From a virus, in the IMG/VR virus record IMGVR_UViG_3300031857_000168, positions 1 through 62,900 of that record: a DNA stretch of 62,900 nt, one strand, 5' to 3'. The first letter of the stretch is position 1; the number at the start of each line of letters is the position of its first letter. Below, piece by piece: positions 34,778-43,620 of the stretch. The notes under the pieces are model-generated. The model saw only the letters and a list, made by a program, of their open reading frames with translations. It did no database searches and was not told the origin of the DNA. A program made the translations under genes and the position numbers.

Positions 34778-35167
34778 ATGCGCGAAGCGTTGCTTGAGCC
34801 GATCATATCCGCGATCAGGAAAGGCACTGCTTTACCGCGCCAAGAAATAGAGAAGTACTTAGCTGACTGGGATGTGATCCCGGTAGAAGCTGATGATAAA
34901 CACGCAGCAACAGTGATAGCCAAAGGCACTGAAATACACATAGCGCTTGCCAACGGTTATCAACCAAAAACTTGCAAACGCGGAGTTATAAAGCAGTTTC
35001 TAAAACCGCTGTTTGATAAGTACGGTTTTGTTACAACACGGGTTTCCCATAACCGTCTAAATGAGAAAAGGTTTGTAGAGCGGGTCGGATTCAAACCGAC
35101 ATGGAGCGATACAGAGTTCCAATATTACTTCCTCGGCTCAATGCCGTTTGAAAGGAAAGCTAAATGA
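34778..35167 (+). CDS. GNAT-like protein
   Basis: This 129-residue protein has a C-terminal VTTRVSHNRLNEKRFVERVG then FKP, resembling the end of GNAT acetyltransferase folds and of phage GNAT-like internal proteins such as T7 gp13. The acetyl-CoA-binding loop is not obvious, so it may be a non-enzymatic relative. Its stop overlaps the next start as ATGA. Confidence 0.68.
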   Translation: MREALLEPIISAIRKGTALPRQEIEKYLADWDVIPVEADDKHAATVIAKGTEIHIALANGYQPKTCKRGVIKQFLKPLFDKYGFVTTRVSHNRLNEKRFVERVGFKPTWSDTEFQYYFLGSMPFERKAK

Positions 35168-36330
35168 ATTTTCAAAAAACGTACATGTCTCGCGCAGTAA
35201 CCCGCGCGATGGCCGCAGAACATCCTATCGGCGATCCTTTTGGCGGTCCAGCTTTTGGTGAGCGCAATGACCCTATAAGCGCCGCGATCTCTATCGGTAC
35301 GATGTTTGCCACCGGCAGCGCTATGATGGCTGGCTCAGTGATGGCCGGTATCGCTTTTGCTGGTGCAGCGGTTAGCCTTGTTGGCAATATCACAGGCAAT
35401 AAAACGCTGATGCAGTTAGGCGCGGTAGCCGGTATTGTCGGCGGCCTTGGCAGTATGGGTGCGTTCGGTGAAGGCGCGAAAAGCGCTACTTGGTCAAGCC
35501 TTGGTTCTAGCGGCAGTGCAGCTGCCGGCGGAGCTAATGTCGCGCCTCTAGCGTCGACTTCTTCAGCCGCCCCTTCGATAGATGTTTCAGCTGGCGGGGC
35601 AGGGCCAAACACCACTATGTTTGGCGGAACGTCATCAGCTGCAGCAGCTCCCTCGGCGGCGGCCCCAGTTACATCTGCTGTTCCAACACCTAACATCACC
35701 TCTGCTCCGATTAACGCTCAAGGCGTCCCATCGGCTTACGGCCAAGACATATTTAAAACGGCCAGCATGCCGGGCAGTGCAACTGCGGCGGGCACAAGCG
35801 CTACCGCCGCTGGTAACCTCGGCAGCGCTACGACGCAGGCAGCGGATGCTTACAGCGACATTGTTTCTGCCGCTGATCTTGGTTCTCAAAATACAGCTTT
35901 TGGAAATAACATTACTGCTACTGGCGCGGCAGGCGGTACAACTTCTGCTATTCAACCGCAGACCATGTTTGAAAAGGCGATGGGCTACGGCAAAGGCGTC
36001 ATGGATTTTACAAAGGAAAATCCCATGGGTGCCTACCTGCTTGGTAACACTGCCGGCGGCGTTGCGGATTGGTTGTCTGGTAAAACAGACGCAGAACTTG
36101 AAATGCTAAAAGCTGCAACCGCTGCAAAACGAGCTGAAGAAGAAGTGTATGGTGTGCGCGCCGATGCCATGCGGGCTGAAATTGAAAGAGAAAAACAGCG
36201 CCGTGCAAACCTTAATGCCGGCTATCAGCAAGTCAACGCCGGCGTCAACGTAAACCCTAACGCCTACGTTCAACAGCCTTGGGGACAACAACAGCAACCA
36301 GCTGGCCTGATCGCTGGCGCACGTACGTAA
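35164..36330 (+). CDS. Putative internal/ejection protein
   Basis: This 388-residue protein contains glycine/alanine-rich hydrophobic stretches (SAMMAGSVMAGIAFAGAAVS; GAVAGIVGGLGSMGAFG), an Ala/Ser/Thr-rich linker, and a C-terminal charged helix (AEEEVYGVRADAMRAEIERE). The layout recalls short-tail phage inner proteins that enter the envelope during DNA ejection (T7 gp14-like). Assignment is by composition and position. Confidence 0.7.
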   Translation: MNFQKTYMSRAVTRAMAAEHPIGDPFGGPAFGERNDPISAAISIGTMFATGSAMMAGSVMAGIAFAGAAVSLVGNITGNKTLMQLGAVAGIVGGLGSMGAFGEGAKSATWSSLGSSGSAAAGGANVAPLASTSSAAPSIDVSAGGAGPNTTMFGGTSSAAAAPSAAAPVTSAVPTPNITSAPINAQGVPSAYGQDIFKTASMPGSATAAGTSATAAGNLGSATTQAADAYSDIVSAADLGSQNTAFGNNITATGAAGGTTSAIQPQTMFEKAMGYGKGVMDFTKENPMGAYLLGNTAGGVADWLSGKTDAELEMLKAATAAKRAEEEVYGVRADAMRAEIEREKQRRANLNAGYQQVNAGVNVNPNAYVQQPWGQQQQPAGLIAGART

Positions 36331-36343
36331 TAAGGAGAACATC

Positions 36344-36853
36344 ATGGCTGACGGACTTATTCAAGACAATATGGCCCAACCGGGCAATGACTCGCAGATT
36401 AATTCGCAAGTCATTAAGCAAAACATAAAGATGCCTCCAGAATTACAAGAAGCCTATGAGCGCGTCGTGATCGCGGGGATGAAAGTAATGTTCTCTAAAG
36501 AGAGCCACGACTTTATGCTGCGCCAGTTACAGCAAGGCGGTTCTCTAGGTGAAAAGCTTGGCAAAGGTGTAGCCGGTCTTCTGCTTGTATTGTTCAAGCA
36601 ATCAAACGAAACAATGCCCCCACAGGTGATCATCCCCGCCGGCGTTGAGCTAGTAGCTCAAGCAGCTGACTTCCTGAAGGAGGCCGGCATGGAACAGCCG
36701 ACTAACGACGACATCGGTCAGGGTATCCAAATTATGATCTCCATTATCTTGGAGAAGTTTGGTGTCCAGCCTGAGCAAATGCAGCAAATGCTAAATCAGT
36801 ACAGCAATCAAAACATCCCGGCACAAAACGAAATGGGAGGTCAGAATGCCTAG
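36344..36853 (+). CDS. Unknown 169-residue virion-region protein
   Basis: MADGLIQDNMAQPGNDSQIN begins a helical protein with a hydrophobic centre (GKGVAGLLLVLFKQSNETMP). AAGGAG precedes the start. It lies among ejection-type genes and overlaps the next start by eight bases. No family recognised. Confidence 0.8.
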   Translation: MADGLIQDNMAQPGNDSQINSQVIKQNIKMPPELQEAYERVVIAGMKVMFSKESHDFMLRQLQQGGSLGEKLGKGVAGLLLVLFKQSNETMPPQVIIPAGVELVAQAADFLKEAGMEQPTNDDIGQGIQIMISIILEKFGVQPEQMQQMLNQYSNQNIPAQNEMGGQNA

Positions 36854-37661
36854 CCTTAGCGGCCTTATCGGCGGCGTTATTGGCGGCGCTGCTGGAGCGT
36901 ATGGCGAAGTCGCGCTTTCTGAATTGAAAAACAAACAGCGTATTGATATTGAGAAAGCGCTGTCTGAAGTAATGTTTGAACGCGACCAGCGTATTAAAGA
37001 AGCGGACTTGATGCGCTCACGCGGTGAAGAAGAGCGCAAACTGTCGCCGGAATACATTCAAAGAGTTGGCGCGGCTGATCTAGAGAAGGGCAAAGTAAGT
37101 CTTAAAAACCGTGAACAACTTGCACCGGAGACTGGGCGTGTTGGTGCGATTGAAGCGACAGCCGCTATCCCGGCAAAAGACATCGAAGCTCAAGGTGAGA
37201 CAAGCCGTAAGATGACACAGACCAAAACGATGGCCGGTGATAAAGGGTTTGTCAAAGGCGTCGAAACGCTGGACATTGCGCAGAAAGCTGGCGATATCGT
37301 AGCCGCGCGCGAGAAGGCAAAGATCAGATTGGAAGGCGGTGGCGGTGGTGGCGGTGTTGGAAAAGTGCGGTCTACATACACGGATGACCAAGGAAACAAA
37401 GTGGCCGTTATGTCAGACGGCAGCACTAAAGTGCTGGGCCGTGCAGCTGACTTTGATAAAAGCGTTGCTGGCATCGTTACTAAGCTTAGTAAAGAAGACC
37501 CGAAATATGATGGCACTGCTTTCAGCAAATTGCCAATTAGCCGCCAGCGTGAGATCGCTACTCAAATTCTTACAGGCCAAGGTAGCAGCACAGGCGGCGG
37601 TGGTACGGGCGGCGGTAATAAACGGGACCTATCTGGTCTGTCAAAGTTTGAGCGTCAATAA
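36846..37661 (+). CDS. Unknown 271-residue virion-region protein
   Basis: MPSLSGLIGGVIGGAAGAYG is a glycine-rich hydrophobic N-terminus; long charged helices and two Gly-rich linkers follow (EGGGGGGGVGK and STGGGGTGGG). It probably belongs to the internal/ejected protein set. No family recognised. Confidence 0.8.
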   Translation: MPSLSGLIGGVIGGAAGAYGEVALSELKNKQRIDIEKALSEVMFERDQRIKEADLMRSRGEEERKLSPEYIQRVGAADLEKGKVSLKNREQLAPETGRVGAIEATAAIPAKDIEAQGETSRKMTQTKTMAGDKGFVKGVETLDIAQKAGDIVAAREKAKIRLEGGGGGGGVGKVRSTYTDDQGNKVAVMSDGSTKVLGRAADFDKSVAGIVTKLSKEDPKYDGTAFSKLPISRQREIATQILTGQGSSTGGGGTGGGNKRDLSGLSKFERQ

Positions 37662-37670
37662 GGACAAGCT

Positions 37671-40600
37671 ATGGCGTTTGACGTCGAAGGTGCACTCGCG
37701 GCTGGCTACAGCCGCGCAGACATTGCTGAGTATCTGGCATCGAAGAAAAACTTCGACGTCGCCGGTGCCCGCGAAGCAGGATATACGGACGAGGATATCG
37801 TTTCTTACCTGTTGCCTGAAAAACCTTTGGCCAAAGCAGCGCCAGTAAGCGCGCCAAAAACTGACACCGTACAAAACCCGCTTGCTGCCAAAGAGCCGGG
37901 GATCATTGACCGTTTAGTCACCGCTGTCAAAGACGTTGGAAAACCTTCCAGCGTTATGGACACCTACACACCAACCGCCGAAGATCAGCAAAAGGCTATC
38001 GACAAACGGCTATCGCTGGGCCAAGGGCCCGTCAGTGAAACAGCAGTAGCCAAAGCGCAGGACGTCCGTACCGGCCGATTGAAGACTGAAGATCAAGGTC
38101 TGATTCGGCTTGCAAAAGCTTTAGAACAGCAACAAGCCCCCACTTTAGAAGGTGTAGCTCAGCGAGTTACCGAAGACGAACGTCTTGCTGATGAAGCCGA
38201 GACCGCCCGTCGCCGGGCGCTTGCCCGCGAAAACCCTTTATTGGGTAGCCTGCAATCAGGTCTTGCCAGCATGACCGCTGGCGGTTTGAATCTTCCCAGT
38301 GTTGCTGCCGATGCTTTCAATCAAACCTTCGTCAACCCGGTTCTTGAAGCCGCTGGCTTTTCTCCGCTTGACCGCGTATCCACTGCATACGGCACCGAGT
38401 ATTTAGCCAAAGCCGCTGAAGACTACATGCCGTCAGTCGGCCGGCAGGGCATGGCTGAAGCGTACGATAAAGGGCAATTCGGCCAATGGTTGTTCAGCAA
38501 CATGGCTGCCAACTCTCCGCAAATTGCGATGTCTTTGGCGGCCGCGTATTTCCCGCCTTTGCGTGCCAGCATTCTGCCAGCTATGGGGTCAACGACCGCT
38601 GGCCAGAGCTTTGCCGCTGGCGATGACTCCCGGGTTGCGGCTGCCAAGGGCGCGGTCGAAGTCGTCACCGAGATGCTGCCACTGGGCGTGTTCGACAAAG
38701 TAGGCGACGTCCTGCGCGGCATGTCTGTGCCCAAGCAGAAAGCTGTTCTTGCGATCGCTGGCCAGCGGCTTCTGCAGTCGGGCGCCCAGATCAGCGCGGA
38801 CATGCTGACGAATGCCGTCGAAGAAGCGGCCGCGCAGTTCGGCGGCAATGTGCTGGACAGGTATTTCCAAGGCAAAGACGTTGAGTTGACTCAGGGTCTG
38901 GCTGATGCATCTGTACTCGGTGCAGCCACTGGCGGCGCTATGGGCGCCCCCCGTTCCGCTGGTATTTTGGCTGGCAAGTTTGAACCGGTTACGCCTGAAC
39001 AGCAGATCGCAGATGCTATCAATCAAAACGTCCAGCAGATGCAACCCGTCGGTGCCGAACTGGAAGCTGTCGCGGCGCTTAGCCCGACACCGATAGACCC
39101 GGCGGTCCTTGCCCAACGGATTCTGCAATCCCGTACGGTAGACGACGCTATCTCAGCGGCTGAGCAAGCCGCCGGCGGTATCCCTCAAGTAAGTTACGCG
39201 CCATCTTTGGCGCCGGCTGCGGCTGCGCCTTTGCCAGCCCCAGCCCCAATCCAAAATCTGCCAACAATCCCTAGTGTTGCAGAAATACAACAGGAGCAGC
39301 CGACCCTGAACATGGGTCGAGTAGAGCCTACGCTTGGGCCCGTGCCAGAGACAGGCACTGTCACACTACCAGAACCCAGCGTTGCGGTTGAACAACAGTT
39401 CGGCCTTGATAAGTTGCGGCTGGCCCCACGCCCACAGCGGATTCAAGGGCAATCTGTGGCAGACTTGTCAGACGACCAGCTGCGCGCTGTGGTTGAAGAC
39501 GAGGCCGCCCCCGCCATCACCCGCAGGGGCGCGCAGATTGAACTGGACGCACGCCGCTCTGAACAAGGACCCGCCCGTGTCGAACCAACCCTCACCCCTA
39601 CAACGGAAGTGCCTGCAGCCGCAGCTGAACCTGTGGCTGGCGCGCTTGAGCCCAGTGCGGTCCGAGCAGATGCGCAAAGATATCTTGATGAGCAGGCAGC
39701 TACCGAAGGAATCGAATCCCCGGTCCAGCTGAACCCGGCCCCGGCGGAAGAGCAGACCGCAGTCAGCGAAATAGCGCAGGCGCTGGGTAGCCAGTTCGGC
39801 ACCAAGATCGAAGCTTACAGCGACGCCCGGGATACGGCGGTGAACGGCTTTGCGTTTAAGGGCACAGCCTTCGTCAATGTAGCCAACGTGCCGATGAACA
39901 TCACGCGCACGACCTTGCATGAGTTCAAACATACCGTCGAGCAGATTGCCCAAGCTGAGACCGAGGCAGGTTTAACCGGTACGGCGGCCCAGCAGTTTGT
40001 CGCTGACATTGACAGCATATTCGACGACATCACGGAAGAAGGTCGCCGCGCGTACGCAGAGAATTTCCTGTTTAAGGAAGAGCTGGATAATCTGACTGGC
40101 GCCAAACGCGAGAAGCGTTTACGGCAACTGTTGGCCAGTCCGACTTTGCGCTCCGAAATGACCGCCGACTTTATCGGCAACCGCGCCACGGACAAAGCCT
40201 TCTGGCAAGACATCGCCGCGCAGGACCCGGAAGGCTTTAAGGGTTTTGTCGAGAAGTGGTTGAAGATCATCGACAACCTGTTGGCTACGCTGCGCGGTAC
40301 CAAAACTCAGACTAGAAAAGAATCGGCCAAGGTCGATAAGTACATCCGCGATCTGAACACCGCGAAGATGATTGCCCGCGACGCCCTTATAGAGTATCGT
40401 CGGGGAGCTTTGACAGAATCGCAAAGGGCAGCCCCCGAGGGCAAACCGGCTGCCAGCCTGAGAGAAGGAGAAGGTCGTGAAACAAATATCCCCGCCGGAG
40501 GTGAAAGCGTACAGCCGGCTGCAGAGCGAGCTGGACCGCCAGTTGGTGAAGCTGGGCGCGGTGAAGTCCCAAGCTACGGAGAAGCCCGTGAAGGCGCTAT

Positions 40601-43118
40601 CTCCGTCATCGGACGACACTACTCGCCCAGAGTCCAGACAAGCTTAAGCAGTGGCTACTATGGATCAGGTCTGCGCGGTGCTGAAGCCGGCCGGCTGCGG
40701 GAAAGCAACGACCCCCGTATCTCCAAACGCATCTACTTCTACGTCGACACCGGCAAAGGTATCCGCCCCGAATCGGGCGTTGGCCGCTTTGCTCACGAAG
40801 TCCGTCTCGATAATATCTACGATCCCGCGTCCCGCCTGATCCCACCACAAGGTAATGCAAATGCATTCGAGTCGGCGGTAATCGACGCCGGGTTCGACGG
40901 CTACATCGCGCCCTTCGGTAACGGTGCGGCGGTTGTCGTGCTAGGTCCGCAGCACAACGCTGTCCCAGTTAAGTCGCTGGAGCAGGTTGCTTTTGCAAAG
41001 CGCGAGAAGACAACCGCGATCGGGGATTTCGAGACCGTGCCGCAGAAAGACGGCGGAATCAAGGTGCTTGGGGCGGCTGATGAAATTCGAGCTGTCATGC
41101 CAGAGGGGGTGGTCGGGCGGCCGGTTGAAGGTGGCATCCTGTTTACCCCGGCAAACGCTCCCCGCGTGCGCGCGGCACTGGAAGGTAGGAAGCTGGCATA
41201 CAGCCGGGCAGGTGCGGTCGTTACTAATCTACCGATGAAAAACGGGGTGTATGTTGGCGCGCCACCGAAGTACAACACGCCTGCCAAAATCGCTACTCTG
41301 CGCAAGAACTTACGCAAGCTAACCTTTGAAGGCGCGCCCGGCAAGTATTGGTATGAGAACAGCGGTAAAGAAGTTTTGAAGATGGTCGGTGGTGACGTGC
41401 AGGAGGCGCGTAAATTCGTCGCGTTGTTGGCGATCTACTCGCCACAAGCTAAGGTTGATGCTAACTCCACTTTCGCCCTGCGCGCGTGGGCCCAATACAA
41501 AGCCGGCCAGCCGATTAGCGTTAAGACCGGAGTCATGGATAAGAAAGCAAAAGCGGCACTGGAAGATGTCGATGCCTTCTGGTCAGGTGAAAAGACTGGC
41601 AATTTCTTCAATAACCTGTTGCGCATGATCGACCCCAGCACGGCCGGCAAGCAGGGTGCGACGATTGACATGTGGATGATGCGCGCTGCCGAATATCCGA
41701 CTGACGCCCCGACCGCTACGCAATACGCGTTTATGGAGAATGAGACCAACGCGATTGCAAAGGAACTCGGCTGGGAACCCCAGCAAGTACAGGCTGCAAT
41801 CTGGGTAGCGATGAAAGCCCGGATGGAAAACTCCGGCGTCAAAAAACGTACTGAAGAGTCTAGCGAAAAGAAAGGCTGGATTCGGTACGACTACCCATTG
41901 AAAAACGGAAAGCCGACAAAGACCCGCGTCATCCTTGACGCGCAGAAGCACCGAGACAATTGGCTGCAAAAAGCTTTTGCGCACGACCCTTCGGGAAGTG
42001 ATACCGCACAAGCGAAGTTTGATTTCGGTGATGGGTTGAAGCGGCACCTTGGCCAGATTTCGTTCGAGGCTAGACCCGGGCGTACAACTAACGTGCTGCC
42101 CGGAATTCATACCGCGCCGTATGCGCAGCAAGTTGAATTCCAGCAGGCGGTGCAGGCTGCTTTCTTGGACGACACCGGCGCTGATCGGCTGGCGCAACTG
42201 CTTGGCCTGCTTGTTGATACGAATGACATTTTGGTGCCCGGTATATGGCAGGGGGATGTATCGCCTAGTTCCCAGAAGCTGGTCGCCATGGCGCCGGCAA
42301 AAGGTGAAGCGGGTAAGACTGAAGTTGATCCAGCTCAAGCCGAGGCCCTCGATCTATACGCCGCCGTAGCGGGTCTGGTGGCCCGGCAGGAAGGCGTCGG
42401 CTGGCACCGGCCATTCTTTGCTGGCACGAAGCGCGATTCAAACGGTTTGGATATCGATCTTGGTCGGGCGATTAACCCGGCGGAAGCGGCCGATCTTGAG
42501 CGGGCGCTTGGCGTGTGGATGGAAAACAACAAAAAGGCAAATTGGCAAGACAGCTTTGCCTTGATCAGTTCCCCGGAAGGCATCCGTCTGGTAAATTTTG
42601 GGGTAGTCTCGAACGAGACTTTACAGTCTGATATTGTCAAGGTTGCCGAATCGGTGCTGCCCGATTTCGACTACCGGGTGTTCGCTTCGAGCGGTAATTT
42701 GGTTGGAAATAATTGGAAGGAAAATCCTAATGGGGAAGGCTACGTACAAAGGCTTAGTGCCGCCGGGCGATCCGATGTTCTCGACTGGGCCCGAACTGTA
42801 CTCGCGCCCAGAGTCCAGTCCGTCTTCGATGAGTACAGCAAGAAGTATGACTGGGGAGACCCCGGAAAAATCAGCTTCAGCAAACGAGAAGCTGAAGGAA
42901 GAAATAAAGAAATTGCAAGAGAGATTCAAGAAGTAGTCCAGCCTGATTTAGAATCCCTTTTCAGAAGTTTGAACGGCCGTGGCCTTAAACGCACCCGTGC
43001 AGAGGCTACGGTATCCGCACGTCCCGATGCAGCCCGCATCAACTACATACAAGAAAATTTCCTTGATATCTTGTCGGAGCTTGAAGACTCAGGCAAAGTC
43101 AAGATTAACTGTGATTGA
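37671..43118 (+). CDS. Giant polyvalent protein with metallopeptidase and ART-like domains
   Basis: This 1815-residue multidomain protein has two short N-terminal repeats (FDVEGALAAGYSRADIAEYL and FDVAGAREAGYTDEDIVSYL) and a hydrophobic Ala-rich region (~residues 270-330). It also has a zinc-metallopeptidase motif LHEFKHT (H750, E751, H754) and an ADP-ribosyltransferase-like domain of the polyvalent type (HYS at 983, KRIYFYVDTGKG ~50 on). A DUF7178-like domain (~1190-1320) follows. FAKRE (1108) and FSKRE (1736) mark linkers. Large polyvalent proteins are thought to be injected with DNA and to act on host targets; catalytic activity here is inferred. Confidence 0.83.
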   Translation: MAFDVEGALAAGYSRADIAEYLASKKNFDVAGAREAGYTDEDIVSYLLPEKPLAKAAPVSAPKTDTVQNPLAAKEPGIIDRLVTAVKDVGKPSSVMDTYTPTAEDQQKAIDKRLSLGQGPVSETAVAKAQDVRTGRLKTEDQGLIRLAKALEQQQAPTLEGVAQRVTEDERLADEAETARRRALARENPLLGSLQSGLASMTAGGLNLPSVAADAFNQTFVNPVLEAAGFSPLDRVSTAYGTEYLAKAAEDYMPSVGRQGMAEAYDKGQFGQWLFSNMAANSPQIAMSLAAAYFPPLRASILPAMGSTTAGQSFAAGDDSRVAAAKGAVEVVTEMLPLGVFDKVGDVLRGMSVPKQKAVLAIAGQRLLQSGAQISADMLTNAVEEAAAQFGGNVLDRYFQGKDVELTQGLADASVLGAATGGAMGAPRSAGILAGKFEPVTPEQQIADAINQNVQQMQPVGAELEAVAALSPTPIDPAVLAQRILQSRTVDDAISAAEQAAGGIPQVSYAPSLAPAAAAPLPAPAPIQNLPTIPSVAEIQQEQPTLNMGRVEPTLGPVPETGTVTLPEPSVAVEQQFGLDKLRLAPRPQRIQGQSVADLSDDQLRAVVEDEAAPAITRRGAQIELDARRSEQGPARVEPTLTPTTEVPAAAAEPVAGALEPSAVRADAQRYLDEQAATEGIESPVQLNPAPAEEQTAVSEIAQALGSQFGTKIEAYSDARDTAVNGFAFKGTAFVNVANVPMNITRTTLHEFKHTVEQIAQAETEAGLTGTAAQQFVADIDSIFDDITEEGRRAYAENFLFKEELDNLTGAKREKRLRQLLASPTLRSEMTADFIGNRATDKAFWQDIAAQDPEGFKGFVEKWLKIIDNLLATLRGTKTQTRKESAKVDKYIRDLNTAKMIARDALIEYRRGALTESQRAAPEGKPAASLREGEGRETNIPAGGESVQPAAERAGPPVGEAGRGEVPSYGEAREGAISVIGRHYSPRVQTSLSSGYYGSGLRGAEAGRLRESNDPRISKRIYFYVDTGKGIRPESGVGRFAHEVRLDNIYDPASRLIPPQGNANAFESAVIDAGFDGYIAPFGNGAAVVVLGPQHNAVPVKSLEQVAFAKREKTTAIGDFETVPQKDGGIKVLGAADEIRAVMPEGVVGRPVEGGILFTPANAPRVRAALEGRKLAYSRAGAVVTNLPMKNGVYVGAPPKYNTPAKIATLRKNLRKLTFEGAPGKYWYENSGKEVLKMVGGDVQEARKFVALLAIYSPQAKVDANSTFALRAWAQYKAGQPISVKTGVMDKKAKAALEDVDAFWSGEKTGNFFNNLLRMIDPSTAGKQGATIDMWMMRAAEYPTDAPTATQYAFMENETNAIAKELGWEPQQVQAAIWVAMKARMENSGVKKRTEESSEKKGWIRYDYPLKNGKPTKTRVILDAQKHRDNWLQKAFAHDPSGSDTAQAKFDFGDGLKRHLGQISFEARPGRTTNVLPGIHTAPYAQQVEFQQAVQAAFLDDTGADRLAQLLGLLVDTNDILVPGIWQGDVSPSSQKLVAMAPAKGEAGKTEVDPAQAEALDLYAAVAGLVARQEGVGWHRPFFAGTKRDSNGLDIDLGRAINPAEAADLERALGVWMENNKKANWQDSFALISSPEGIRLVNFGVVSNETLQSDIVKVAESVLPDFDYRVFASSGNLVGNNWKENPNGEGYVQRLSAAGRSDVLDWARTVLAPRVQSVFDEYSKKYDWGDPGKISFSKREAEGRNKEIAREIQEVVQPDLESLFRSLNGRGLKRTRAEATVSARPDAARINYIQENFLDILSELEDSGKVKINCD

Positions 43119-43126
43119 GGTAGCCC

Positions 43127-43618
43127 ATGAAACCTACAATGATTATCGCTGGCAATATAAAAGCTTTGCTAGATGACGCCATCCATTCAGAATTGTATGC
43201 GTCAAATCTATACAAGCACATTGCTAATTCAATGCAGAAGCAAGGATACTTTGGCGCGCAGAAATTCTTTTTGAAAGAAAGCGCCTCGGAGCTGGAGCAT
43301 TATCAATCGCACGTTCAGTTTCAAAACGATGTTGGTGCTCAAGCTAAAGTGCCGGCAATCGAAGCCATGACCGAAGAAGTCAATGGTTTGATTGACGCGA
43401 TTGAACTTGGCTACGAAACAGAACTCGAACTATATAACGACTACAAAAAGTGGTACTCAGCAGCCGGGGTCGACCCCGTAGTACAGCAATTCCTTTTGCA
43501 GTTTTTAGAGTTGCAGCGAACTAGTGTTGGTGAGTATGGTGATTTGCTGGCGCGTTTGGCTTTGGTCGCTGATGACAAAGCCGGCATCCTGTTGATAGAT
43601 CAAGAACTAGGTGGTTAA
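43127..43618 (+). CDS. Ferritin
   Basis: This 163-residue four-helix protein has all the usual ferroxidase ligands: E22 (HSELYASNLY), Y29, E55 and H58 (SELEH), E93 and Q130 (LELQR), in the spacing of classical ferritins. It should oxidise and store iron as a cage. It begins eight bases after the first giant gene's stop, has an SD-like GAGG upstream, and ends two bases before the next giant gene, so it is co-expressed late. A phage-borne ferritin may deplete or store host iron, or become part of the virion. Confidence 0.9.
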   Translation: MKPTMIIAGNIKALLDDAIHSELYASNLYKHIANSMQKQGYFGAQKFFLKESASELEHYQSHVQFQNDVGAQAKVPAIEAMTEEVNGLIDAIELGYETELELYNDYKKWYSAAGVDPVVQQFLLQFLELQRTSVGEYGDLLARLALVADDKAGILLIDQELGG

Positions 43619-43620
43619 TC

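Noticed and set aside
35084-35100. tRNA-like T-arm (GTCGG, ATTCAAA loop, CCGAC)
   Set aside because: No acceptor, D or anticodon arms fit around it, and it is inside the coding sequence of the GNAT-like protein.
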